Shown: positions 8,901-18,308, counted from the first letter of the stretch. The stretch: 26,542 bases of DNA from Tulasnella sp. 424 (GCA_019633425.1 WSUB01000312.1:1-26542); one strand, 5' to 3'. Notes: a model not told the origin generated them from the letters alone. Made by a program: numbers and translations.

Positions 8901-11267
8901 AACTGACTGATGTCTTCGGATGCAGGCCATTCCTTCGTAACGTCGGAGTCAGAGTCCCGGATTTGCTTACAGCCTTGCTGAATGAATCGCTCCAGGTCGC
9001 CTGACACATCAACAGCTGTGTCAAGGTCCTCTAGGCGCCATTTCCTGGGTTCGAGGGCTCGAGTGAGATGGGCCTCTGGACGAGATGTGAGGAGGAATTT
9101 GACGCTAGTGGGGAACGATGGCGAATGTCGATCAATGAGGCGGACAAAGTCTACGGCGTCCATTGGGTCATCGCATTCGTCGAGGGCGTCAACAACAATG
9201 AGGATGGGGTAGCATTGATTGTAAAGCTTCGTTAATGAAGTCACAAAGAGCGTCTTGAACTGCTCTTCAAGTCGTTTGTCGGCGATGTCCTCGTTCTCTT
9301 GCACACTGTCGAGGACCGCATTTCTGACCTCTGGCACCGAGCTGCCTGCGAGTTGCCTGGCGAGAGCGCAAACAACACTTGTGTTTAGCGTGTTCTGTCC
9401 ACGACGGAAGTGGAAGATCGCGCAGGACGCTCGGCTATTCCAGTTCTGAACCACGGTCGAAGCAATTGTCGACTTCCCTCGACCGGCCATCCCGCGAATC
9501 CATAGCACCCGGTCATTCGTAGACGAATCTCGTAGCCAGCTGTCGATTCGCTCCAGTATCTCCACTCTGGTCCCCGGACAGCAAGTAACATCCTCAACCA
9601 TATTTCCTCGTGCTCCGTATTTTCCATCTCCAAGGCACTTAAGAACGCGACGTTGCTTTTCTTGGACTTCGCTACCTTCTGAGGTGTGGGGCCGCAGGAT
9701 GACGGTGTCGAGGAGTTGAAGGAACTGACTGAGTTTGATTACGATGTTACGTGTGTCGATACCCACGAGGAGCTGGGTACATGCAAATTTAGCTGGCCGG
9801 CATCCGAAGACAAAGTGTCGCTGTACTGACTTGCAATTCCTCCAGTGCCGTCTGGATCGTTCCTTGATAGCCCTTTAACTCCTCTGCATAATCACGAGAG
9901 TGAAAGGCTTTGTTAACGTGACCCAAGGACTCCCATTCTTTTACTTTGGCGTGCGTTTGAAGGAGCTCTCTGGTCAAAAGCGTAAGTACATGCAATCAAA
10001 AAAGTGATAGTAGCGTACTTTTGCAAGTCTTCAATATTGTTCGCTATACCTTCCCCATGAGCATCGCTTGAGGGGTTCTTGGTGAAGTTTGCGAGAAGCG
10101 TAGACAACTTAGCCGTCTGTGAACCCAAATCCCTTGCCAATTCGTCGTTTCTGTCCATAGTCTGAAATGATCTCGTCAGGATCGAATGTAAATCATTGAC
10201 ATGAGGCTTAAACTACCTGAATCGATTCCACAAATGCTGATCCTCCCTTGGCAGCGGCCGCGACGATGTTCCCAACGACAGGAATCGATCCAGACGCAAT
10301 TTCTACGCCTTTGAAAGTCTTCCTCGCTATGGTGAGACCTTCTGCGCGAGTCGTACGTCGAGATTCCTTGCCCTCGGGAGCATGTGATGGTGATTTTTGA
10401 GTTGGGGATGCACCGGAAGTCGAATCGGTCGACCCAGTCCCTTGGTCGGCGGCTGTTGGTTGAGCGGTGAAAGTCGTCGCAGGTGTTTGCCCACCACTTG
10501 CCGTAGTCAATTGAGCCTGTGGTCCGGGAAGTGCTTTCGAGGTCGCGAGATTCTGCTCTGAATACACGGGACATGATTTCTCTCGCGGAAGGACTCGGAA
10601 TCGACTTTACTCACCCTTTTTCCTTTCGTTCTCTAAGCCCTCCTTCAAGAAGCGGCATGAGACAGAGCGAGCCCAGTTATTGAGCTCAATCACGCACATT
10701 AAGAGACAGCACGACTTTGGATACGTCGTCTTGGCAGGTTTGTAAGAGTAAAGTGCACTTGCTTGGGCGGTTCGACACAGCCGATTTGATCCGCTGGAGA
10801 AGTTTCCGTATTTGCGTTCCGTACTTGGATGACGCGTCTTTCAATCGTGTATGGACGTCCTCGAGGGTTCTGGTAAAGAAACGTTGGAGCGAAGGGACTG
10901 CTTTGCGAGCACCGAACGTACTGGACATATTGTTTGATGAGTCCTTGGAGTTCTTGAGGAAAGCCAACCGTGTTGTTGGGAATATCTAGTGAGGACTTGA
11001 CGGTGTTGAGCAAGCCTTGTGCGGTGTCCTTCGATTCCGATGGCCACTCGGTGCCCTAGAACCATATGAGCTCCAGCGAAAGGTGCAGACGCCGATGGAG
11101 CTTACTTTGAGGATTGATTCCACTTGCGTTTTCAAGGACTCGATTCTCTCGCCTAGTCCTGGGTCTAGGACGCAATCCGTCGGAGTTCCAGGCAACTGGC
11201 TAGAAGTCACTAGTGGTTTTGCGGGCGGCAGCTTATTGGTCAACGTCGTTCCATCACTCGTAGCCAT
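5909..11267 (-). CDS. NLR-A: NACHT-WD40 STAND NTPase, 8 exons, 1637 aa
   Basis: Fungal NLR-type receptor. Exons, 5' to 3': 11106-11267, 10922-11055, 10698-10869, 10217-10579, 10019-10161, 9831-9969, 8093-9772, 5909-8029. All junctions are GT..AG, the frame is kept, and the sum is 4914 bases. The ATG at 11267 begins MATSDGTT, which is shared with the paralogue NLR-B. Residues 1-156 are helix-rich. Residues 175-235 form a Ser/Thr/Pro/Gln linker. Residues about 240-371 form a second helical region with IPVVGNIVAAAAKGG (255-269), resembling the MLKL/HeLo-like four-helix domains of fungal NLRs. The NACHT domain has Walker A GMAGRGKST (465-473, Lys471), Walker B ILIVVDALDECD (about 561-572) and a FLLTSRPE motif (about 597-604), followed by a winged-helix-like part. 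Residues about 1016-1570 hold thirteen WD40 repeats of about 43 residues, then a tail ending SQILEL. Probable cytosolic sensor; ligand unknown. The helical-domain assignment is inference, the NACHT and WD40 calls are firm. No disabling mutation was seen. Intron 3 (118 bases) is the least certain junction. Confidence 0.9.
6105..7777 (-). repeat. NLR-A WD40 repeat array (13 x about 129 bases)
   Basis: Thirteen tandem coding repeats inside exon 8, with a period near 129 bases (43 codons). Each follows the pattern VxSVCFSPDGKLLASGSxDxTIRLWDPQTG. The DNA is similar between repeats: ggatccggatgccagaagc or a one-to-three mismatch version recurs almost every period. Repeats 4-6 have drifted from the consensus (for example GSHYARIRLW, GSGAGPVRLW, GVAARIIKLW). 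Repeat 10 is preceded by a longer linker (VKGPVESNWHAV). Repeat 13 is degenerate (FSSNGNYLMANY). Because the period is a multiple of three, other frames also stay open here; these are not genes. Confidence 0.9.
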
Positions 11268-11351
11268 ATTTGAAAGTTGGGAATGTCAGAGTGCGATGCT
11301 GGACCGGTGGTGGTGTGAGAGGGGGAAGGTGGAGGTCAATGAACGTTGGTT
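11268..11351 (-). promoter_or_regulatory. NLR-A 5' flank and leader
   Basis: Sequence directly upstream of the NLR-A start codon. On the minus strand it is pyrimidine-rich (CCACCTTCCCCCTCTCACAC), as is common near fungal transcription starts, and reaches ATG in the context CAAATATGGCT. It ends at the gccgcgttgcgaacc block shared with the NLR-B flank and with the left edge of the window. No TATA box or transcription-factor site was assigned. Confidence 0.35.
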
Positions 11352-12420
11352 GCCGCGTTGCGAACCACGACACAGCCTCAAGCTGCGTGCAGGCCTTGAC
11401 TCGGAATACCCATTCTCGGCCGAAGGGTATTTCGAGCTAGAGCGACACTAATCGTGGTAGGGTTATCGTACGAGGGCCAGTACGAAAAAAGCTTATATCT
11501 CGTGAGTCTGTCCCGGGCGTGATAACGCGCGGAATGATCGTAAATACATACTAAGTGCTACGAGGGACGGTCGAAGAGCTCCTTCATTCGCGAGCACAAT
11601 GTGGCCCATGCATCTCGAGTTACTGGATTCCCGTGACGGTTGATCCTTAGAAGGGCATCCCAGTCCGAGGACCATTTTGTTGAGGCCCGAACGCGTTCCA
11701 CGCTGCCCATCACTACAACTCGTTTCAGCTACGGTTGCAACCACGCTTACAGGAAGGAAGCCATCATTTCGACTACACAAACTCCGTTGAGCTCCCTCAC
11801 ACTTCCATCAAGCGTCGGTAATCCAAGCAGTCAGCGGTCTCCGTGTTGAACCGATTCGCGAAAAGATTCGGTCTGTATTCCGTTCCATAACAAACTACCA
11901 ACAGCGTTGAAACCATCCCTCTCCTAGGAAGCGGGCTTGCAGATTCTGGCGCAGTCGCAATTCGATGGAGGTCGGTGAAGTGAATCTTTGATGCCGTGTC
12001 ACTCCACCATTGGGGGGCCTGAGGACGTTCGTGGGTAGCCAGAGTCGAATACACCACGTCAAGTTGAAAGCGTTTTGCTGCAGCGGAAGCAGTAGTGGTA
12101 CCTGGGCATGTCAATGAGGCACCATTTGCCTTCGTGATGGGTTTCGGACTTCTGCTCCTATTGACTTCTTCTCAAGATCCTCGGCCCTGCGGCGGCCTGC
12201 GACCAGCTGCATCGGCATCCGGAGATAGCAAAGATGTATCTGAGCACGACGGTGTGATAGAGAGTGATGAGTTCTCTTGGAGGGATGAGTGGAATCGAAT
12301 CGCGACGCGCTGGGCCGCTTAAGATGTTCGAGGCAGGTCAGAACTGGGAAGGCGGTGCGGATTCCTCGAGGAGGACTCACTTCTCTCCGCCACGAAAACC
12401 CCCCGTCCCGTCAACTTCTA
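11346..12420 (+). repeat. R1 copy 3, upstream of NLR-A
   Basis: The most complete R1 copy, from the gccgcgttgcgaacc block to about gaggactcacttctctccgc. Its plus strand has an open stretch reading FAAAEAVVVPGHVNEAPF, then GVIESDEFSWRDEWNRIATR and a stop at 12322. Comparable frames occur in copies 2, 4, 5 and 6 but are broken at different points. No known domain was recognised. It may be a decayed gene or an incidentally open repeat. Confidence 0.65.
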
Positions 12421-12879
12421 ATCATCGTTCCCAATCATGACAACTGCCCAGCCCTTAGTCGCTCCTCTTTTGGTGACCGCGTTGGTGTTCTCCGAATCGC
12501 TCTACGGGTCCTAAGTCCCTAATTCGCGCGAGATAGCAGGAAGAGCCCTACTGCGTGCAAGGTCTACGCCGGGGGTACCACTTCTCCAGTGATGGGAGGT
12601 TTGGTATATCGAAGTTGTTATCGCAGCGGGAGGTTCGACGATTCGAGGGAAATCAAAGGTGTGGGGTATGCATTCTAGGCGACTGTGAACACAAAAAAGC
12701 ACGCTGTACGCTCGCTGGAGAGGTTTTTTGTGGACGTACGGAAAGTGAAATAATCTAGCTGGACTCGAGTCCAGGCGCTGTTCGGCTTCTCCAATCCCTC
12801 ATCTCCAGCCGGCCTCAAGAGTCGATGAGCTCTAGGCGAGAGCTTGAACGAGTCACGACGCACACCACTTCCACGAAAT
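12421..12879 (+). repeat. R2 unit following R1 copy 3
   Basis: Second module of the composite repeat. Its core, 12545-12765, shares tactgcgtgcaaggtctac, gtgatgggaggtt and tgtgaacac with 13860-14085 and 17460-17700. A plus-strand frame at 12555-12758 contains CGVCILGDCEHKKARCTLAG and stops 14 codons later. The Cys/His spacing is zinc-finger-like, but no family is assigned. Confidence 0.55.
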
Positions 12880-13560
12880 TATTGTCTTCCTTTGTGTCGG
12901 ATCATCTAAGGTTGGTAACGCGATTCCACATATTGCAAGTTGAAAAGACTCGCCTGCAGATTCTGGGGCAGTCGCTATTCGACGAGAATCGTTTCGATTG
13001 AAGGTTGCCGATGCAGAACCTTTTGCTGCTATGTCGTTCCACCCTTGGACGTCTGCGGACGCTGGTATACACCGCGCATCGCTAGTATGTAGAGCAGAAC
13101 GCACTGCATCGAGTTGAAAACTTTTCGCTGCAACGGAAGTAGTAATGGTGCCCGGGCATGGCGAGGAGGCGGAGTTTTCCGGCGAAGTTGGTGGATCCCA
13201 TACGTCCTCTTCCGGCGACTTGTTCTCAAGATCCTCGGTCCCGGGGGTGCTTTATGCCTAGCTGCATTGACATACGAAAAGCGTGGGGACGAAACTAAGC
13301 GGGAAGGGATGATCGAGAGTGCTGGGGTATATAGGAAGGATGAGTGGAGTCAAAACCACGACGCGGTTGATTTGTTGGATACGATTGAGGTAGCTCGGGA
13401 CTGGGAGGTTGCCGAAGCGATTGCGTTGGCGGCTGATTTGACGATAGTCTGAGCGGGATCGTTTCTCGAGTTCTCCGACGCGGACTCTTCGAAAAGGCCG
13501 TCCTCCTCTCCTTTCGGTTTAGGAGAGCCCCCATTCCGCCAAATTCTAACCACCGTTTCC
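12880..13560 (+). repeat. R1 copy 4 (solo)
   Basis: Starts within ttgtcttcctttgtgtcgga and contains gcagtcgctattcgac, ggtatacaccgcgcatcgct, tcgctgcaacggaagtag and ggttctcaagatcctcggtc-like motifs in the same order as the other copies. A plus-strand frame, 13114-13452, ends DAVDLLDTIEVARDWEVAEA and a few more residues before its stop; this is the longest clean version of that segment. The 5' flank part seen in copies 1, 3 and 6 is missing. Confidence 0.65.
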
Positions 13561-14130
13561 GTCGTAATAGGTCTCCCGTCCTGAATAGCTTCTCATCTGG
13601 TGATCGTGCTGCTGTTCTTCTCCAATGTAGGATCGCTTGAAGGTCGACAGATCCCTAAGTCCTCCCGCTCGTGAGCTTGCCCGGAAGAGCCACTCCCCCC
13701 CCTCCCCGCTGAAGCCCTAGCATGGACTCCCTTCGGATAGAAGAATCCCAAGATGAGCACAATTGTGTGACAGTATATGGACTAGAGCGGGGAGATTCAT
13801 TCTAGCCGGATGGTGGAGAGAAGGGGATGCCGTTGGCGAATCGTAGGGGTGGTTGACCATGCTGCTGGGCTACTGCCTGCAAGGTCTACATCGCAGTTAC
13901 CATTACTCCAATGATGGAAGGTTCGGAATCCCGGGGTTGCTATCGCAGCGAAAGAACGGGTGCTTCAGGGGAAATGGGAAGTGAGAGCATGCATTTTAGA
14001 CGAGCCTGAACACGGAAAAGCAAGGTGTAAGCTCGCTGAAGGCGATTTCTGTGAATTATTATTGAACGTACGCAAAGTGGGATAAACCGACTGGACTCGG
14101 GCCCAAGTGTCGCCCCGCCTCCCCGGTTGC
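13561..14130 (+). repeat. R2 unit following R1 copy 4
   Basis: Divergent R2 copy. It contains ctgcctgcaaggtctac, tgctatcgcagcgaaagaac and the frame ACILDEPEHGKARCKLAEGD, then FCELLLNVRKVG and a TAA stop near 14085. The upstream part of this frame holds stops relative to the copy at 12.6 kb. 13561-13860 is otherwise without any recognisable gene. Confidence 0.5.
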
Positions 14131-14457
14131 ATCATCTCCAGCCTCGGAGTTGCTGACTTGTGCCCGTCCCCATCATCTAGTTTCTTGTCACTTGTGCCAG
14201 ACCACAGAAACCCCTCCTTGGCAAAGTTGCCGATTTCCTCCCATTCGTTCTACTCCCAAATGTAGTTTGGCGACGTTCGAACAGCCGTCGTCCAAGTCTT
14301 AGCGGTCTCCTTGTCGTGAGCTGGTCCGCTAAGCGCTGCCAATCGCTTCCTGACAATGGGTACTGAATCGCATGCGCCGAGCTTCCAAGAACACGTCGGC
14401 ACGGGTCGTGATCGGTGGAAGGAGGTCGGACGTTGGATTCCGTCCTTTTCCCTGGTC

Positions 14458-14483
14458 AGGTGGAGATGGAGATGGAGATGCAG
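14458..14483 (+). repeat. Short GGAGAT hexanucleotide repeat
   Basis: Three to four tandem copies of ggagat (tggagatggagatggagatg). It lies in gene G remnant copy 3 and is absent from the copy at 3.4 kb, so it expanded locally. Confidence 0.6.
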
Positions 14484-14713
14484 AGGGAGGGGACAAATGA
14501 AAGGTGTCTTGTGTTTGATTAGAAAGAGGCGTCCCCACGACTGGAAGTTGCTGTTAATGTTGCCGAGGCTTCCGTGCAGTGCGCAGAATAGAGTTTACAC
14601 GGAGCCGAGGGACCAGAACGCAGAATTGGGGTGGTGGAGTGACCTTGGGGTGAAAGGATCGACGCTGGTGGACAAGTCCGAAGGTGGAATTCGCAAACTT
14701 GGGCAAGCTACTG

Positions 14714-14745
14714 GACCTCTCCCTCTACCTCTACCTCTCCCTCTT
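14714..14745 (+). repeat. Short CTCTAC/CTCTCC hexanucleotide repeat
   Basis: Imperfect hexamer repeat (cctctccctctacctctacc, then tctccctctt), on the complementary sense to the GGAGAT repeat 240 bases to the left. The copy at 1400-1430 has only tatctctcctcctctt at this point. Confidence 0.55.
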
Positions 14746-14814
14746 GAACAAGCCGTCGTAAGTGTAAGCAAAACCAGTGAGTTTCCAAGGCCACTGCGCG
14801 ATACTCTGACTCAC

Positions 14815-16260
14815 TAACATTCAACGTCGTGCAGTCCTCGCTAGAGAATACGTCTGGTGCGCGGTTTGAATATGGACCGACGACCAAAACGACCGACCAA
14901 GTACCAGTCCTACAACCCTAGTTGCCAGCATCGGTCACGTCCTTGACACATATGCAACTATAAGCAGTCACCTCCGGATTCTCTTATCCCGCTTCCCACC
15001 TGCAACCACTCAAATGGTCAAAACCCGATCCAGATCTGTGATTAACGACCCGGTTCGACGCGTCGCCAGTTGTGCAAGCAACCACCTCCTTTGCTTCGCA
15101 GGAGCTTGGAGCTCAAGCGCTGCAATATAATTTAGTCCGGGAGTCGCTGTCGATAGGAGAGTGGAAAAGCAGCAGGCGATCTGGAAGTGGGCACGAACCT
15201 CGAGAGTCAAGTGCCTCTCGGACTCTCTCCCTCTGAACCGCGCACGCGGGGCAATCAGCCATGGACTTTCGAGTGCAAGAGCTTGCGGTCTTTCACCCAG
15301 CGGATGTACGTCTCAACGGTTTCCTTTTTTGAGGGTCGAGAGCACTCTGACTCTTGACGTGCTACACCACAGGAACCGTCCAACGTGATAGACAGCTTTG
15401 CGTCGAAGCTCCTCTCGACTTTCACAACGACTTCCACCCATCTTCGAATACCGTCATCGAACCGGCGGTATTGACAACTTCCTCGCTCTCTTGCCAAACA
15501 CTGCATCTCTTCCAATATCGGCCCACCTTCAGCTGCGTCAATACCGACAGATTCACATCTCCACATCACATGGCCATGGAAACGGGATCCAGCGTCCCTA
15601 TGCCCTTCTACCAACTAGGAAGCCCATTCGACTCGCTTTTCAGAAGTTCAGCGTCTGCAAGTCGATGCGCGTGCTTCCCATCCCAGTCGGAATTGCGGAG
15701 GGACTCGTAGTCCCACTGTAGGAGATTTGGTCAAACACACTACTTCGAAGTCGGCAAAACTGCATCAGAGAGTAGAGCGAATGGGAAGAAATCCGCAACT
15801 GCAACAATCAAGAAGGGGAGGGAATGTCTTTGGATGACAAGGGAGGAAGATTCGGAGCGAACGGTTCCGTGCTTTCCGTCGAGGATTGATAGGGCGCTCT
15901 CTCTTCAAGGAATGGACTGCTGAGTATTTGGAGAACAGCCTAGTTCAAGGAATTCGTTGGAACACCTACGATCGCGCTGGCGAAGTCTCCGTCCCAGACC
16001 CCGTTCTAGCAAGATTCGATTCGGCGGCGAGTCTTACCAACACATCGCCCTTCAACGCAAGTTCATTCAAACAACGCAGCCTCTTTACTGGTTCGGCACT
16101 GCCCTGGGTTACTACACGCCACCATTCCGTCTCCCAACTTCGGATCCTGCGCGTATCTGAGCGGGTTCTGATCACCTCAGCGAAGCGACGCGTTCACAGC
16201 ACCTCTCCACCTCCGTCGACTTACCCAATGCAGCAACAAAAAGTACCACACTCTTCATGA
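14815..16260 (+). pseudogene. Gene G, copy 4, inverted (unrecognised family)
   Basis: Plus-strand copy of the gene found on the minus strand at 3.1-4.3 kb. 14815-14900 matches its 5' region (tttgaatatggaccg). An ATG at 15262 in good context (cagccATGGAC) starts MDFRVQELAVFHPAD. A 67-base intron (15306-15372, GTACGT..CACAG) then leads to EPSNVIDSFASKLLSTFTTT. Further downstream, coding-like blocks appear in changing frames: RALSLQ/GLIGRSLFKEWTAEYLEN, GIRWNTYDRAGEVSVPDPVL, and a final block GGESYQHIALQRKFIQ then YWFGTALGYYTPPFRLPTSD, ending in a TGA at 16158-16160. No family was recognised. It could be a decayed gene or a multi-intron gene that was not resolved by eye. Confidence 0.4.
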
Positions 16261-16567
16261 TCGATCACTGTCGGCTTCAAACTCCACTGGACACATCGAC
16301 TGTGCTGGAGGGTGCATGAGCCCCCTGTTTGTCACTGTCACTACGACTAAAATCAAAGAACCCACTCTCTCCACTTCCGTGCGGTCTTGCACAAAGCCAC
16401 TAAAGATTTGGAGTCACGTCAGGGCTGGGCTGTTGGATGGGCTTCGGGGGTCAGACAGGAGGGACGGGAAGCAATCAAGAATGAGGAACGTAGGAGGTTC
16501 GAATCTCGGTCTACACCGCGGAAGTTGTAATGCCACCTATACATCTCATCCTGCTTCTAGCTACGCC
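16261..16567. other. Stretch without a supported gene
   Basis: About 300 bases between gene G copy 4 and the NLR relic. No convincing frame, repeat copy or RNA gene was found. Faint similarity to NLR exon 7 may continue left of the relic (near 16545), but it is too weak to call. Confidence 0.4.
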
Positions 16568-16627
16568 CACTCTGGTCCCCGTAAAGCAAGTAACATCCTC
16601 GACCGTGTTTCTTCGTGCACCGTATAC
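16568..16627 (-). pseudogene. Relic of NLR exon 7 (about 60 bases)
   Basis: The plus-strand text cactctggtcccc, gcaagtaacatcctc, ccgtgtttcttcgtgc aligns with 9563-9622 in NLR-A and 23625-23684 in NLR-B with few mismatches. On the minus strand it reads YGARRNTVEDVTCFTGTRV, matching YGARGNMVEDVTCCPGTRV, the segment just before the NACHT P-loop. The rest of that gene is absent: to the right, the sequence jumps straight into the middle of R1 copy 5. Confidence 0.8.
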
Positions 16628-17180
16628 TGTATTCCGTTCCATAACCAACTACCAACGGTGTCGAAACCAAACCAATCCTAGGAAGCGGGGTTAGAGATTT
16701 TTAGCGCAGTCGCAATTCGATGGAGGTCACCGAGGTCACCGAGGCGAAACTTTTGATGCCGTGTCACTCCACCGTCTGAGGCCATCGGGACGCACTGCGC
16801 GCATCGCTGGTACACAGAATCGAATTCATCACGTTTAAGTACAAAGCTTTTCGCTGCAACGGAAGCAGTAACGGTACCTGGACATTTCAAAGAGGCACCA
16901 TTTTCCTTTGTGGTGGGCTTCGGACTTCCGCTCCCATCGACTTCCTAAGATCCTCGGCTCTGTGGCGTTCAGCGCCTAGCTGCACCGGCATCCGAAGCTA
17001 GTGGAGACGTAACTAAGCTCGAAGGTGTCATCGAGAGCGCCGGGAGGGATAAATGGACTCGCATGACGACGCGCTGGGCTGGTTAAGATGATTGAGGCAG
17101 GTCAGAACTGGGAACCATTGCGGCGCGGATTCCTCAAGAAGGACTCACTTCTCTCCGCCACGAAAATCCCTGTTCCATCA
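16628..17180 (+). repeat. R1 copy 5, fused to an NLR exon relic
   Basis: Begins abruptly at ctgtattccgttccataacc, which matches an internal point of copy 3 near 11870, directly after a relic of NLR exon 7. It continues in register with copy 3 (gaagcggg, gcgcagtcgcaattcgatgg, gatgccgtgtcactccacc, cgctgcaacggaagcagtaa). The plus-strand frame reads FAATEAVTVPGHFKEAPFSF, later GDVTKLEGVIESAG and TTRWAG before a stop. Confidence 0.7.
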
Positions 17181-17880
17181 ACTTTTATCTATGGTTCCCG
17201 ATAATAATAGCTCCCCAGCCCTTAGTCGCTCCTCTTGTAGTGATCGCGTTGGTGTTCTCAAAATCGCTTGACAGGCCGTAACTCCCTAATCCTCGCGAGA
17301 TAACAGAAAGAGCCACTCGTTCCCCTTGAAGCCGACTATGAATATTCGCTTCGGATAGGGTAGATCCCAAGATCATCGCAACAGTGTCGCGCTATATGGA
17401 CTTGAGCGGTCTTGGCGGTATGGTGAAAAGGGGGGATGTTATTGCCGAATCGTAGGGATGGCTGGGGCATAATACCGACCTACTGCGTGCAAGGTCTACG
17501 TCATAGGGACCGCTCCTTCTGTGATGGGAGGTTCAGACTATTGAGTTTGTTGTCGCAGCGAGAGGAGTCGACGCTTTGGGGGAATGAGAGGTGTTGGTAT
17601 GCGTTCTATGCGACGCTGAACACAAGAAGGCACGTTGTAAGCTCGCTCAAGACGGTTTCTGGGGATGATTTGTAGACATACTGAGATTGGAATAATCTGG
17701 CTAGACTCAAGTCGAACCGCTGCCGGTCCTGTCATCTCCGGCTTGCCTCAGAGTTGACGAGCCCGAGGTGATAGCTTAGATGACGCGCATCCCTTCACTG
17801 AAATTACTGTCCTTTGTGTCAGACCGTCTAAATACCCGTGACGTGATTGCAGTAAACTCCGCAGATTGTAAGTTATGAGT
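17181..17880 (+). repeat. R2 unit following R1 copy 5
   Basis: R2 copy with cccagcccttagtcgctcct, ctactgcgtgcaaggtctac, tgtgatgggaggttc and the frame CVLCDAEHKKARCKLAQDG followed by TGA near 17667. Relative to the copy at 12.6 kb one frame change separates the upstream LLSQREE segment from this motif. It ends in the tttgtgtcagaccgtctaa block that also starts R1 copy 4. Confidence 0.55.
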
Positions 17881-17882
17881 TC

Positions 17883-18308
17883 TCATTCCCTGCTTTCAGC
17901 GAGGGCAGCGCCTTGGGGCGGGTTGTGCAAGACTTGAGGAAGTGGATGAGGTGACGAGTGGATAGGTTCGGAAGATCCGGCGGACTTTGAAGGAGGGTGA
18001 AGCTTGCTGGCGTGTATCTTGACGGAATTGGACGAGCTTGGTGGTGAGTTCTTGTCAATGCTTGATGGTGTGGGCTCGCTGTCCAGATTGAAATGTCTCT
18101 TCAGCTTTGAGCCGCCCGTCACTTGGCGCTTGTGATAGGGTTACAGGTAGAGAAGCGGGAGCTGACTCACAATATCTCTGGTACAGTAGGGCATAGAGGA
18201 GAGGAGAGGGAGACTGTGTGTCGAGGGGCAGACGTGGGTTGGGTGGAAAGAGTACGGAGATGGGATCGGACTTGCTGGCTGCGTGGCCAGCACAGCAGGG
18301 ACAGGCAT
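17883..18308 (-). CDS. Gene H: small two-exon hypothetical protein, 127 aa
   Basis: Proposed exons 18171-18308 (46 codons, MPVPAVLATQPASPIPSPYS onward) and 17883-18128 (82 codons including the stop), joined in phase 0 by a 42-base intron with GTGAGT donor and CACAAG acceptor. The product is rich in Pro and Ser with a basic stretch (RQVTGGSKLKRHFNLD) and the segment PSSIDKNSPPSSS, which is shared in frame with the fragment at 2083-2492. No domain, signal peptide or membrane segment was recognised. The shared reading frame between two diverged DNA copies is the best support for coding. It lies between R2 and the 3' flank of NLR-B. It could instead be a decayed fragment. Confidence 0.35.

Larger units (their letters stand above)
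14190..14815 (-). pseudogene. Gene G remnant, copy 3 (internal deletion)
   Basis: 14190-14590 aligns with 3080-3510 (gcaaagttgccgatttcctc, cgttcgaac block, ggaggtcgg, gttgccgagg), and 14570-14790 aligns with 1220-1460 (ccgagggaccagaacg, tggtggagtgaccttgg). The segment that lies between these in the other copies is missing. Minus-strand frames such as LHGSLGNINSNFQSW match VQLRNLGNFHINFDA of copy 2. Stops occur within the frames. It ends where the inverted plus-strand copy begins. Confidence 0.4.

Noticed and set aside
10176..10574. 132-codon minus-strand frame over NLR-A exon 4
   Set aside because: It is a shadow of exon 4 in another frame. The true frame is shared with NLR-B and keeps phase with neighbouring exons.
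15255..15614. 119-codon minus-strand frame
   Set aside because: It lies opposite gene G copy 4, whose plus-strand intron and exons are matched by copy 2. No motif supports the minus frame.
16490..16515. Possible tRNA B box (ggttcgaatct)
   Set aside because: The flanking bases do not form a T stem, and no A box, acceptor stem or anticodon arm could be placed upstream.
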